From Pomacea canaliculata (lineage: Eukaryota; Mollusca; Gastropoda; Architaenioglossa; Ampullariidae), in assembly GCF_003073045.1 (NCBI RefSeq), contig NC_037590.1, positions 11,365,042 to 11,429,041 of the forward strand: 64,000 nucleotides of DNA, written 5' to 3'. Below, in pieces: positions 47,630 through 60,000 of the stretch. The notes beneath the pieces are model-generated. The model was given only the letters and a program-made list of their open reading frames with translations. It did not search any database and was not told where the DNA came from. Numbering within the stretch: position 1 is the stretch's first letter; each line of letters starts with the position of its first letter. Made by a program: the position numbers and the translations under genes.

Positions 47630-49800
47630 TAGCTAATCCTTTTAAGTTCTTTAAATGTCTCCGCGCCTTTTTCAGCACAGTTTTTATTTCCTTGAAAAGA
47701 CAGTTTGTAAAAATGTAAAGATCTCTGTTGAAAGAGCAGAATATTGCATGAAGATGTTTAACAGGATAGGAGGATAACCAACAAGGTAAAGTATCAGAAT
47801 GATACATTTTACTTATCATGCTGTGTGGATTGAATTTTTTTTTTTCATGTTCAAAAGAGATCATTTATGCGAAAGGCAGTTATGTTTATGTGAAGTGAGT
47901 AACAAAGCTGCATTAATCATTTCAGCAGCAAGACTGGCTGTATATATATATAAATGTCATCTGGATCATGACACATGCTATTTTTTTTTTTTAATTCATT
48001 TTGGTGATGCAAAAACTTAAGTCTTGATGTTTCATCCTTGCTTATTTCACACCTTGTCATATCAGCAAGGGTACTATTCACAGATTACAGTTTTAAATAA
48101 GCTGTAGCTCTGAGAAGTGCTATGAACAGGCTTTTGCAAGTGTCTTCCACAAGTCTGTAGTCAAAATGATTAAAATTTGATTTTGTCTATTCTCCCCCCA
48201 CCATTTGCCTCCAGTTATATGCGATTGCTGTTCATAAGTTAGCACAACATCACCATTAAGAGCATGCTTACATCCTTTTTTAAATTTATTTGGATTTTCA
48301 TTAAACAATAATTCTAGTGCCATTATTTTGCAGTTGCTGTGCTCAATTTAAAGCCAATTTGTATGTCTGTAAAACATGTAACTTTTATTTAGGTTTTGGA
48401 TTTCTGCCTCACAATTCTCATATCTGTTTTGTCATTGTTCTCATCAGTTAGAAGATCCCAGGGCTTTCACACTTTTGCATCAAGCTATAAACTATCTTTT
48501 GCACACAGAAATTCAACTGTCATGGGCCAGTTTGTTATCCAAGGATAAAGCAGAAAATCTGCTATTTTTTTTTCTCCCCACCCACCTGTTCACACTCCGT
48601 GACAGCCATTGCTGTCCTCATAATTTTAAACAGGATGTATGTGGTTGTGTAGGAATGAAAGTTTCTCTTGTACAATGAGTAATAATGTTGGTCATATGAA
48701 GTAGGTATATTAAAAATGCAAGCCTCGTAGAAATATTGATAATTATGGAAAGTACATCAATAAGGCAAACAGTTTATATGAAGGCATTTTTGTTGATGTT
48801 TTCCTTTTGGTGTTTCTCCCCACTTATTCCTGCTTTATGGGGTTTTCTTTTTAAAAATTTTTTTTGTATTTGGATAGGTTGTATTCTGCGCATGCTGTTT
48901 GTAAATTGGTTGATCATAAATTTTGAACAATCCTCTGTATTGATATAGTATTAAAAGGCCGTCATAAAGTCAGTGTTATCACTGTGCAATAATTGGCACT
49001 TCATAAGACTGTTTGCACTGGGTCAGGGCTATAGTTGTTTGTTGTGGGGTAGATAAATGGCTGTTCAGTAACAAGATATTCTGTGTTTGCAAACTTCAAA
49101 AAGCTGCTCTGATATCACTATGCCTTGTGTACAGCTATCTGACATTTCAGATCATTCGCAATTGACATCGTCTGTATCATGGAAAAGTCCTCCAAGGACA
49201 TTAGTGACACATTTTTTGTTCTAATTTTGGTGTATGTTTACACCTTTATATGATTTTTTTTTTTATTTTAAGTTTGGGGGTAGGGTACCATGAAATTGTG
49301 GTGGCAAATAGTACTTTACTTTTTTCTGTTGGTTCTAAATGTTGCCACCATTTCCCCAAGGCTTTGTTGGTCCAAAAGTAGATGTTTCATGTTGCTGTTG
49401 GTGTCAGTGTTTGTACTTGAGAATGACAGATTTTGAAGAACTGGATGCTTGTCAGTTTTTAAATGTTCTTTGAAGGATGTAAGTATTTGTCATGAAATAA
49501 AAATAGAGGTAGCAAGTTGCCAAAGATGATTTTGTGCTGAAAGTGTCTTAGAGTGCAGTGTTTGCATACAATGAGGCACATGATTGTTTTAAGCATTTAT
49601 GGCAGTATTCATGCTCCTCTACACCCCATCCCCCAGTGCAGGCCAGCAGTACAGTCCATATTTAAGTTATTACCCTGTGAACATTATTAGATGTTTGTTA
49701 TATTTTGCATTTTCCTGAAAAATTTATCATCATCCCCAGTGTGCTGGTAGAAAATCATTGAAAAGAACTCAATAAACATTTTCCATTACATTTGATGTAT
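47630..49800 (+). other. SEC24 3' UTR
   Basis: AT-rich, with no exon. AATAAA at 49496-49501 and 49771-49776 are the best poly(A) signals. Several small frames here have no recognisable content. Confidence 0.5.
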
Positions 49801-50320
49801 TTTAAAATGAAGGGCTTGATTTCTTCATTTACTGATAAGGTAATAAGGGTAGAAAATGCCCCCTTGCCCCATGCAAACTTTTATTTTTTAAAACACTTTT
49901 TCTACAGTGTGGGCATTGCCTTTACACACAGTTGTTGATAACAAATACACCTGAGATGATGTTTGATGTTTCCAGTGTCACAGATTGTCCATAAATGTTG
50001 ATAATCCTATGTTGCGTACTGCAACTGTCATATAGAATAAAAATTGTGTACATTTGGCATCTGCGTCTGTACACAGTGATGTTTGCATACTTTTACCTTT
50101 ATGCCAGAACAGACAAAACTGAACATTATTTCAAAACTCGAGTCAGGAAATGACATGTTCTGCAATAATGAAATACCAAGAATTTTAAGGAAAACAGTAT
50201 TTAGATAGAAAATTAAAAGCAAAATATTTCCATAATTTTTAGAAAAAGATGCATCAGATTACCGCATGGTTAGCATTGTTTCTGAGAGCAACGTCTATGG
50301 CACCCAGGAAAGTGCACATA

Positions 50321-50862
50321 CAAGGGGCAGTCAAATGAAATGTAACAGATGCAAATTTAGGACATGAAAACTCACTGGTGGGTGGTCCAGTATTTCCCCT
50401 GGAACTGTGCCAGCTTGTCCATTATATTTGCTTTATGGGCATTGTGTAACCTTGTGACAAGAGTCCGGGGTGTTTTTTATTTTTCGCAGTCACCCAAGAG
50501 TGCCCACATACTGCTCTGCATTAATGGTGTGTCTGACCATGTTTCAAGAATTCCTTAAGGAGAAGCCCCTGATGATCAAAGGAGGACATGACTTTCACTG
50601 TACTGGCCTGTGTCTTGAACTTTTTCAGAGGGAATGACCATGCTACCACTGCATGCTTTAAGAGATGTTTCTGGCTCGTAACGGTGATACCAGCTCTCAT
50701 TACGTTACAATATGCTTTGGGAATGTGTCACCCATCTGTTCTCTTTCGAGAGCTCCCAGTCAGGCCAACAATGGCAGGGGTGCCAGCTCTTCAGCATGCA
50801 GGGAGTCCATGAGCAGGAATTATTTTCCCGGTGTTCGCTACATTTAATTTGACTGCCCCTCA
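50321..50862. mobile_element. Mariner-type DNA transposon remnant
   Basis: The left end, CAAGGGGCAGTCAAATGAAA, matches the inverted right end, TGAGGGGCAGTCAAATTAAA. TA dinucleotides flank both sides (50319-50320 and 50863-50864). GGGCAGTCAAA ends with TA duplication are characteristic of mariner elements. At 542 bp with no usable transposase frame it is internally deleted. Confidence 0.78.
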
Positions 50863-51601
50863 TACATTGTAAGAAATCTCCTTGATATTTTCAATAACTG
50901 CAAACACTTTAGTCATATCTTGCCTGTATTTAGACCCTTTTTTTAAAAGCTAAATTTGCAAGAATTAGCATGGCACCATTTAAAACTGCATTGGTAGTTC
51001 TTGCATTTACTGTAATGGGGAGGGTAAGGTAGATTTCCCAGTTTAATTAAGTACAGTTACTGTTTTGCATCTAAAATTCAGGATCGAAATTGCAAAAAAT
51101 AAATAAAAAATAAACTCTAGAAAATACCAGCAACTTCTTACAGCTGCATTATTTGCAGATATATGTGGGAATTCTTATTCAGGTCTTGACAATTCAGTTT
51201 AGTTCAGTTGAACATATACTGTAACAAAACACACACACCCACACACCCCTTTATGTTGCAACTAACCAAAAAACCATGAACTGGAAAGATCTGATGTCTG
51301 TTCTCAAAAACATTTTGTAAACTTTGATGGAATCTTGAAATTAGTGACAAGATTCCACCAATCTGTAAAATTAGTTTTCAGCAACCGAGTGCTATACTGG
51401 TTTTATAAGTTCCAGAACTATGCTTTGGGTTAAAATTTTCAGGCAGTTTTTAAATGTGTCAAGCACTTCATATATTTGTAAACCTATATTACATAGAACT
51501 CATGCACAGCATGTCAAAACAAATGTAAAATCTTGAGAATGAAGACAAGAAACTCAAGGACTTTGGATTTCTCCACTTTCTTTCTGACTATCATGCAACC
51601 T

Positions 51602-51607
51602 TTTATT
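51602..51607 (-). terminator. Poly(A) signal of MRPS24
   Basis: AATAAA on the minus strand lies 46 nt after the MRPS24 stop codon, the only good signal close to it. Confidence 0.6.
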
Positions 51608-51652
51608 TAAAGATGGCTACACAGAGTGTCGGATCTCTTCACTCATTCTGAA

Positions 51653-51952
51653 TCATATCATTTTGAAAATAACATCTTTCTTGTCTTGTACAGTTTGAAT
51701 CTCTAACTTCACTGGACATTTTAACAAAAAGGAAAGCATTTCCTCACTATACCCTAGTAGGAAGTAGATCTTGCGTGGAGTCAGATGCTGAAAAACCAGG
51801 CATGCCACAACTATCATATTGTGACGTCGCTTAATGATCACTTCAGATGCCAGAAGACCTGGCCAAGTCCCTGTCATAAATCTTCGAATAAGGAAATCAT
51901 CAAATGTCATAAGTGCAGGTCTTGCATCAAATCGTTCCTTGGTCAAGATTAG
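51653..51952 (-). CDS. MRPS24: MRPS24 terminal exon with an apparent frameshift
   Basis: The acceptor TTTTGTTGCAG is followed by NLDQGTI in the phase handed over by exon 2 (HT-A-NLD; human HTGNLD). At the AAA on the plus strand (51929-51931; TTT in the gene) the frame must shift by one to continue with DARPALMTFDDFLIRRFM to the stop. One extra T, or two missing, explains it. Confidence 0.85.
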   Translation of the reverse strand, partial: LILTKERFDARPALMTFDDFLIRRFMTGTWPGLLASEVIIKRRHNMIVVACLVFQHLTPRKIYFLLGYSEEMLSFLLKCPVKLEIQTVQDKKDVIFKMI

Positions 51953-54900
51953 CTGCAACAAAACCAGAATATTTCACAGATGTCTGTGTATAATAAATAC
52001 ATGTATCTGCATCAATCTTGTTTCTGCTAAATGAACTAGTACAAAATCTGTTGAACAAACTAAAGAGAATGTCCCAGTTTTTTCATGATTAGCTTTTTAG
52101 CATTAATACAATGAAGATGAGACTCAAGTGTTATGCCCATTTCTAAAGAATATTATGAAAACACATAAAAGCATACAATACAATGTTTGCCCTTCCTAAA
52201 CACATACTACTGGTCTTTACAAGCAAACCTATTGCTTCGTCAATGACTCTGTCATGTATATGTGTGTGCAAACCAAACAAATTATAGTTCTCTACAATTC
52301 TGTCCGTATTTTTTTTTAAGCCTTATATTTCTTTTTAATTGAGAATTCTTTTTGTCTGTTACTTCTATGTAAATAGATATTGGGTGCATGGTATGCTCTG
52401 CTTCTAATGAGTATACCCCATTTTTCTCTTTGATCTTCTTTTCCTCTCTCTCACCATCCCCTTGATCAGACCATAAATGTCTGTAGCGGAAGAAAGGATT
52501 GTTGCACAAGACATTTATTTCAGGTTTGTAAAAGTGCATGCAAGTTTTATCAAGTACTGTGAGCCCAAATTTTGCATGGAAAATAGTGCTATTTAAGTTC
52601 TTTTATTATTGTAAGGTGTTCCCCGTTTTCTAAACTGGTAGTCAAATCCTCTCTGGCTGTCTATTAACAGCAGCAGTCAATTTGGTTATTTTGGTAAATA
52701 GCTAAATTGATTGGCCCTATGTGATAGAGTATGGAAGTCTGGTTTGCAAATCTTAAGCTCATAAAATTTTTTGAGATTATTTTTGTTTGTGAAGTAAATC
52801 ATTAATGAGACTTGGCTGAAGGAGGCTGACAGTGATAATGACATACATATCAGCGGGTTTGGCGCCCTATAACACCAACAAATCCACCGGCAGAGGCGTG
52901 TGTTTGTACATAAACAAGCGGTACTGCAACACCATTGTGGTCAGAAAATGATTGTGCACCACCAATCTTGAACTGCTGTCCATTTCCCTCCATCCTGACT
53001 ACCTCCCTAGGGAATTCCCTCAGTTGTTTTATACATTTGTGTACATATATATATACACACGAGCAAACGCAGTCCACTGTGATACACAAATTAGATGCCA
53101 TTTGCCCGGACACTCCCAAGTTTATCCTTGCGGATTTTATCGCTGCTGGCTTACTGGGATACTTGAAAGCTATCTATCTAATCCTCTTCGTGCATCAGAT
53201 TGCACATAAAGCCTCAACCAGAGTCTGCCACTGATGTCAATCAGGTGAAACCCGCTTAGGTGACCCATGTCCAGCCCTTTCCTTTCATCTCCCTTTCCAC
53301 TTGTTCTTCTCCAAGTTTCCTTTCGCCCGTCAGGCTTGAATCTCCATCTCCACATTCTCCAGTGATTGACATTTTGGACCCAAGATAGGTGAAACTGTCA
53401 ACTTCCTCAATCTCTTCTTCATTTAGTTGGATGCTGTTGGAGTCTGGTGTTCACTCATACTTTTCGTTTTCTTTGCGCTGACCTTCAAGCCAAGGCTTCC
53501 AGCTGTTTCTGAGAAAGCATTGGTTTTTTCCTGCATGTCTTGGTGGCGGTGTGACAAAAGGGCAATGTTATCAGCAAAGTCCAAGTCTTCCAGCGTTGTT
53601 GTTGCTGTCATAGTCATGGTCCATCTGATCCCTCTCTTCTCACTGTCGGTGGAAGTCTTCATGATCTAGTCCATGGTCAGTCAGGATGAAGAGGAACGGC
53701 GACAGAATGCAGCCCTGCTTCACCCCGGTACTGACGCTGAAGGGGTCTGTGAGCTCCGTGTCACAGACAACCTGGATTTGAAATCGCTGTACAGCATTGC
53801 AATGACCTGAACAAGTTTTGCAGGGACTTCGTAATGCCTCAGGATCTTCCATAAGGACTCTCAGTGAATGCTGTCAAAAGCCTTCTCCAGGTCGATGAAA
53901 TTGATGTACAGCGGTGTGTTCCACTCGTTGCTCTGCACCAGAATCTGTTGCAGAATGAAGATGTGTTCAGAGCAGGATTGCCCAGGGCGAAATCCTGCTT
54001 GCTGTGGTCGGAGGTCTTTCTCAAGGGTTGCCGTCAGTCTTGCTGAAGACCTTGCTGGTGAGGAAAAAAAGTGTTATGCCCCTCCAATTATTGCAGTCTC
54101 CAAGATCTCCTTTTTGGGTAACTTGATGATGAGCCCTGTTTTCCATGGATCAGGGAGCTGTCCTGATTCCCAAACTTGCGTGAAGATTTCAGTCAGCATG
54201 GGAGCTGTCACATTCACATCTACTTAAAAGCTGAGCAATATGTATTCTGCTCCATCACACAGGAATTCTATTATTGACCCTTGTTGCAGCACTATCCCCG
54301 GCGCTTACCATCCCTTGGAGCATTGTATCACATATTCTCCTGGCACAGGTGTATAAGATGGCGTGTCAGCGATCGGGTGTGGGATGCAATGACCTCATTT
54401 TGTACACTTGTGTGATGAACACTTCCTTGTCTTGAATGTCTCAAAGACATGATCTTCGACTTTATGGTATAAACCTTAGAGCTAAAAACATATCAACTGA
54501 TAAAACTGCTCTTTCTAATGCCAAAGAATTTGAGACATCACTGTTTTTTCATGCCTATACTTCATGGTGGGAGGATCCATCACCCTGTGATAAGTATGCT
54601 AAGCTGTGAAATGCTGGTTTGAGACTTACATAAGGCAGCGACTGGAAAACTCACTCATTACTTAAATGATATTGATTTACTGGAGAACTGGAAGGTAAAA
54701 AAAGACTGCTGCTGCACTCTGCCTTGACTATGCCATGTCACAGACAAAGTGACTTAAGGTATGGAACACTTCAACATGTTTTTTGCCCACCAGGCTCCCA
54801 GACCTTTACTATCCATTTTTTTCTTCTCTATTTCTTTAACTTCATATGAAAAGCCTCTTGTGAACATCAACTGTATATTTTTAATGCAAGCTGGCATGCC

Positions 54901-55695
54901 TTAAGTGATCTAGAGTAAAAAAATTCAGCAGCCAATGCAGTGTGCACATGGTATTATAATTTGATTCCAGTCCCCTGAAAATTGAGTACCATTGTGATCT
55001 AAAAGAGCATAGTAATGTTTATGTGAGTTTTAAGATTTTATGTATAACAATAAACTGACTGTTGTTTCATAAATAGAGTTTCACAATTTCTTTCCCTTTC
55101 TCCTTCTCTAGCTGCAATGTAGTACTGCCATAACACCAAATCAAGGAGATGCTTTGCGCAATTTTCATAAGAATGAATGGGCATACCCGTGTGCCAAGAG
55201 TTCCAGCTTTTGGTAACACCTATTTTGAAGGGGGCTTGTGCCTGCTCATACGTTAAGGGTTTATTTCTGTTGATTGTTGCTTTTGGAACACCTGCGCGTA
55301 TGTTCTTCAAAGAAACCCATGTCGTCCGCAGTCCCCGAAATGCAAGCAGAAAAACCGGCGGTACCGAATGTACTTTATTTGACGCCTGTCAAACAAAAAA
55401 AAAAAATAATAATCGTAAACTGACATCAATTTATTACAAGTAATTTTTAAACTAAATTGCAGACCAAAAATAAATATACTATATAGCCTTCTACACCTCT
55501 CAATGCTTAAAATTATTCATGCAGCTACGAACACGCCGTCAGATCTTACAAATGGCTATAAATTCTCTTCAGCGTGAAAATATTTATGTGATATTTAGGT
55601 CTATAAATAGTAAAGCTGTATAGTTCATGCAAAACCAGGTTTGTAAAGTTTGACAAGCTGCTGACCTTATAAAACTGAAACGCTGTTGTCGCCAT
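51653..55695 (-). CDS. MRPS24: Mitochondrial small ribosomal subunit protein uS3m (MRPS24)
   Basis: MRPS24 is the mitochondrial uS3 protein at the mRNA entrance side of the small subunit. Exons on the minus strand: 55695-55666 (MATTAFQFYK), 55385-55187 and 51952-51653. Exon 2 reads KATINRNKPLTYEQAQAP and KSWNSWHT, as in the family (KPVTYEEAHAP in human, from memory). Exon 3 reads FLIRRFMTGTWPGLLASEV, IIKRRHN, PRKIYFLLGYSEEMLSF and CPVKLEIQTVQDKKDV, then stop. The first 40 residues have no Asp or Glu and several Arg/Lys, fitting a mitochondrial targeting peptide. About 175 residues, close to human (about 167). Exon 3 opens in frame as NLDQGTI and then needs a one-base shift to continue as DARPALMTF. 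The large intron holds LINE debris. The first exon is less certain because its donor, GTCAGC, is weak. Confidence 0.9.
52855..53212 (+). mobile_element. LINE endonuclease-domain remnant
   Basis: The frames read GRGVCLYINKRYCN, then LELLSISLHPDYLPREFPQL and VYIYIYTRANA, and then a damaged copy of the GDFN region (PKFILADF in the next frame). This is the middle of the apurinic-type endonuclease of a common LINE family. It is broken by stops and frame changes. Confidence 0.65.
53215..54225 (-). mobile_element. LINE reverse-transcriptase remnant
   Basis: Minus-strand frames give, in order, LYINFIDFEKAF-like sequence, VSTGVKQGCILSPFLFILT, LEDLDFADNIALLSHRHQDM, LGLKVSAKKTKSM, EVDSFTYLGSKMS and TWRRT. 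These are the RT palm motifs. The catalytic FADD is FADN here, and stops and a deletion before TWRRT show that the copy is dead. It lies inside the MRPS24 intron in the same orientation as that gene. Confidence 0.75.
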
Positions 55696-55939
55696 GCTGG
55701 AGCAGAAGACGAGAAAGAATGCAACGGAAGTGGAAATGACTTGTAAAAGAAAAATTCATTGGTTCTGGGATGCAATCTAACCAATCGGTATTTAGATGAC
55801 AAACGCTTCTGTGTATATACGTCAGCGGTTGACTTCTCAGCCATTTTGGTTGGGTACACGTCTCACACACGCATTTTCGGGAAAGAAGTGGTGCATACAT
55901 CTACGACTTTACTTATTGGTTTAGGTAATCAGAGTAGAG
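55696..55939. promoter_or_regulatory. Shared MRPS24/SAR1 promoter region and SAR1 5' UTR exon
   Basis: MRPS24 starts leftward at 55695, and a likely non-coding SAR1 exon ends rightward at 55939 (AGAG|GTGAGT). Between them are TACGTCAG (CRE-like, about 55819) and CAGCCATTTTGG (about 55838, YY1-like), with no TATA box close by. A head-to-head housekeeping promoter is inferred from this layout. Confidence 0.45.
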
Positions 55940-56952
55940 GTGAGTACTTTAAAATACTTCTGTTCACAGAGTTTTTAAAATAATAAATTTATTATAGAGG
56001 GCTAGATCAGATGTCACATTTTAAAATATGAAAAGTGCTCCGTCAGAGGCATAACGCAACTGAATCCAATTCCAAGGTTCATTAATTGTAGACTCGAATA
56101 TTTTGACGCCGTGAGCTATGTTTTAATGTTAAAATCTTCTCTGATCCATTAAGTAAGCGTAAGTTTTAAAGGGTATTTTTATTTAAAATATAATGTTTAT
56201 ATATCTATTTATGGTTTGTTCTGTTCTCTCACACAGATCGTAGACGTAATTGTAAGTCGAACGTAAGGTGATATGATGAACCAGTAAAATAGTAGACACA
56301 GTCTCTTAACAGCTGTTCGCTTCTTTTGATACATAGTTAGATAGTGTTGACAGAAAGGACACAAGATGCAATATCATATAATTTAGATATATAACTCGCA
56401 CACATTACAAAAGCATTAACTTGTTGCAAGCGGGCACACAGTTTATCTCTCCCTCCCATTCGCTTGCTCTCTCACACAAGATACTTAATAGACAATTGAA
56501 TTAGTCCAGATCATTTCATTTGTGCAACCTAGTGTTATTTTATGTTACTTAAATCATTTTCTAGTAGTTTTCCATATTTTATGTGACAGCTTTTGTGAGG
56601 GCATATTTTTTCACATGATGCATTTATAAACATTGGCCAGCCATATTCACATATTACACGTTGACAATGTAAGCCCTCTTACACATAGATATATATGTTA
56701 ATTTTAGAAAGTGATCATAATACAGTACTGTCATACATGTCACACACATAATAACACATGCAAAGGTACAAAGTATCTCAAATTAAATAATTAATGCATA
56801 AATTAGAAATCATGAAAACCCTGTTCTGTTTTCTGCTGCAGTTTTTGCAGCAAACAGGCATAGAAGTTGTAGGGTCTGTTGGTTGTTATAATTTCAGCAT
56901 AGTACACAAATGTGATTGCACAGTAAAAGTCTTTTGTGCTAATTTGTTACAG
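55940..56952 (+). other. SAR1 intron 1
   Basis: About 1 kb of AT-rich DNA from GTGAGT to TTGTTACAG. No exon or repeat is recognised. Confidence 0.45.
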
Positions 56953-57004
56953 GAAGTCAAGATGTTTCTTTGGAGCTGGTTTCAGAATATGCTGTCATTC
57001 TTGG
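56953..57004 (+). CDS. SAR1B: SAR1 first coding exon
   Basis: After TTGTTACAG there are nine untranslated bases and then ATG (AAGATGT). It encodes the membrane-inserting helix [15 protein letters not shown], rich in Trp, Phe and Leu, and ends G|GTTAGT in phase 1, compatible with both alternative exons. Confidence 0.88.
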
Positions 57005-60000
57005 GTTAGTTAATTATAGCAGTATAATTGGGAGCATGATTTTAATACTTTTGTGGAATATTTGTTCCTTACCATTTTTAATTACTGTTAGAACATAAAT
57101 TCAGTGGCAAAAAAAAAATCCAAAAGAGGTATTCAGATTGTGTGGTGGTGTGCAAACAGAAAATACCAATGTAGATAATATAAAAGCTTCATTATACCTC
57201 CGGTCAGATATATTAAGCAAACGGTATAGTACCTGGAACAATTCATGGTGTACAGAAGTGAATGGAACTTTTTCTGTGAATATACTTATCATTGAACAGG
57301 CCTTGGTCACAAATCAGGAAAGTTGTTATTCCTGGGTTTAGACAATGCAGGCAAGACTACTCTGCTTAGTGTCCTTAAAGAAGGGCATATAATTCAGCCA
57401 GTGCCAACGCTGCATCCAAGTAAGTTACTGCCAGCAGAAATCCTGGATGGCATGCTGCATGGACCAATTTGCAGTGCTGCCAACGCAGTTTATAAACCAT
57501 GTATGGAGCATGCTGGAACGCCTTCACATTAAGATGTTTCTGATGTGGACAGAAGATTTAGTGTAGCACTACTTGAAAGTGTCAGTCATGGGATATCACA
57601 GGAATTAAGTAAAATATGCAAAACTCTGCTACACCTAAAATTTAAAGTACTTAATTTTAGTTGCTTTTATTTACAAAAATGGAAACTTATAATTTAATTA
57701 TCAAATTATTTAACTACTTCATCAGATTGGTTCTATTAAACAATTTTTCAAACTTTTGATCACCTAGCGGTAGACATGATCAGCAGAAAGAAAACAAGTT
57801 AGAAAGACAATTAACTTTCGATTGTTTTGATTGTTTGTAGTTTAGTAGGATTTTATTTGTGTTTATAGAACTTCGCCACATCATGAAATATAATGTGTGT
57901 GGGTGAGTATTTTGTTGGTGTAAACTCTTACATCCATTATCTTGATACAGGGATTAATAATTGCCGTTACTAAATCTGAAATGCAGTAACAAGTCAGTGA
58001 TATATATATAACGCATTAGGCAAGACTTCTTGAGGCAAAACATAAAATATCCATCTGCGTGACTACATTCTGTCTTTCTCTCTCTCTCTCTGTGTTCCAT
58101 AGGCTTATACAAAAAGTCTGGTAAGCTAGTATTCCTGGGTCTAGACAACGCAGGCAAGACCACGCTTCTTCACATGCTTAAAGATGACAGAATGGCTCAG
58201 CATGTGCCAACCCTGTATCCAAGTAAGACTGACATCCTATGCATTTGTTTCATTTATACTTGTAGAAACTGCTATTTGCATTTAGATTTATATAAAGCAT
58301 TTTTCCTGCTCAGTAATGCATTGCTGTTGGCATTTGCAAATTTGCACTAACACTAGTTATTTTACTGCTAAATAAAGTGCAGGATGGCTATATAATAACT
58401 ACTAATGGGGGAATGTGAAGTGTTAGATGTGATTATGCTGCATACTTCCCCGTGTAGTAAAGTAATTTTATTTGTCTGTTAGTCTTTGTGTAACGGTAGC
58501 ATTGAAGTGGCAAACTGTTTACAGTTCAGAATTTATCCCTTGTATCTTATCACATACTCACCCTTTAAATTAAAGTACTTTGGTTGTACACATTTAAGTG
58601 AACTGTAAAGTGAGATGGATTGCTTTTTCCTATTCTGTTGCTGTTGAAGTGGCATATGATTGCATGGTTTTCTGCTTTATGCTGTAATTAGCAGAAATGC
58701 ATTTTTTTTTCTCCTGATGTGGCCCAACCTAGCAAGACTTCTCCATCATGTGTTACAAAAGTTAAATTTTTTTTTAATATGCAGTAAAATATAATTTAAT
58801 GGAACTTGGGATTAAATCATATTTTATTGTGACATTTAAGCATATCTAAAGAATATCCACAGAGGAACTATTTTAAAAAGTTAAATGAAATTTATCTCTA
58901 GTTTCGCTTTTTTAAATCTTATCTAACAACATATATAAACTTTAACATGCTGGAAAAATGTATCTAATATTTATGGCGTTACAAATTTGTATAAATTCTG
59001 GATATAACTTGTTTAATTATTTACACAAAATTTCTTTATCTTTTTTTTAGCCTCTGAAGAATTGAGCATGGGAGGGATGAGGTTTACAACTTTTGATCTT
59101 GGTGGTCATAGGCAAGGTAAGATTTTTGTGTAAGATGGAATGGTAGATTTTCTGTTTTGGGAAAACCTATTAAAGGTGCTATGATTTCACAAGCCCATTT
59201 GTGGAAGGGGCTTATAATATCATGGATAATATTTTTTGAGAAAGACAGAGCCTATCCTCACTTTACTGCCAATGTCTTCATTAAGCATGATTTGAGGGTC
59301 AGAGGACCAAAAACCATACAGATGGTCCCCATCGAACAAATGATCATATGTTATTTCTGCACACTTGAAGTGTTGCATTTTGCTGAGAACTAAATGCTAC
59401 CTTAGCCAGTGATAGAGGGGTGGGGGGATTGGTGTTTTATGCCGTTCCAGCAACTGAGGCTATATTACGGCAAGGCAGCCAACCCTGTAAACAGATGCCA
59501 CGTGCAGAGAAAGAACAGCGTGCCCGAGACGAGAAATGAACTCTGGGCAGCCAACCTTCACTGTATTGGTGACAGGCGCTAACCGTTGCACCACCGGACC
59601 GCTCGCCAGTGATAGGACACACAGCATGAACTACTAAGAAATGAGACAAGCCAACACACTGCCAAGAAACGAGTAGAATCAATATAAAACTGGCAAAAAG
59701 CAAAGCAAATGAGAATCGGCAGACTTCCAAAAAATAAGTAGAATCTATGCATGCTGCCAAGAAATAAGTAGAATCAACACAGAAACAAGATGAGAAGCCT
59801 TCCAAGAAACGAGGAATTGAGGCATGTGGCCCAGCAGCAAACAGAACACACTCTACCAAGAGGCAAATAGAATCAACACACTCTGCCAAGCAACAATAGA
59901 TTCTGGACAGACTGACATCATTTGACTAATTCCCCACAAAAGATAGACAGGGAGACCAGCACAAACATTTATCAGTGGATTTTAAAATAGTGCTAGAAGT

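Larger units (their letters stand above)
51953..55186 (-). other. MRPS24 intron 2 with nested LINE fragments
   Basis: 3.2 kb. Holds a LINE endonuclease fragment (+, 52855-53212) and a LINE reverse-transcriptase fragment (-, 53215-54225). The stretches 51960-52850 and 54230-55180 show nothing recognisable. Confidence 0.5.

Noticed and set aside
55584-55859. Minus-strand frame near the MRPS24 start (MYPTKMAEKSTADV)
   Set aside because: Different frame from the MATTAFQFYK start that joins exon 2; no family resemblance.
59437-59889. 150-residue minus-strand frame
   Set aside because: It is made of the SINE and the tandem array beside it, so it is repeat-derived and not a gene.
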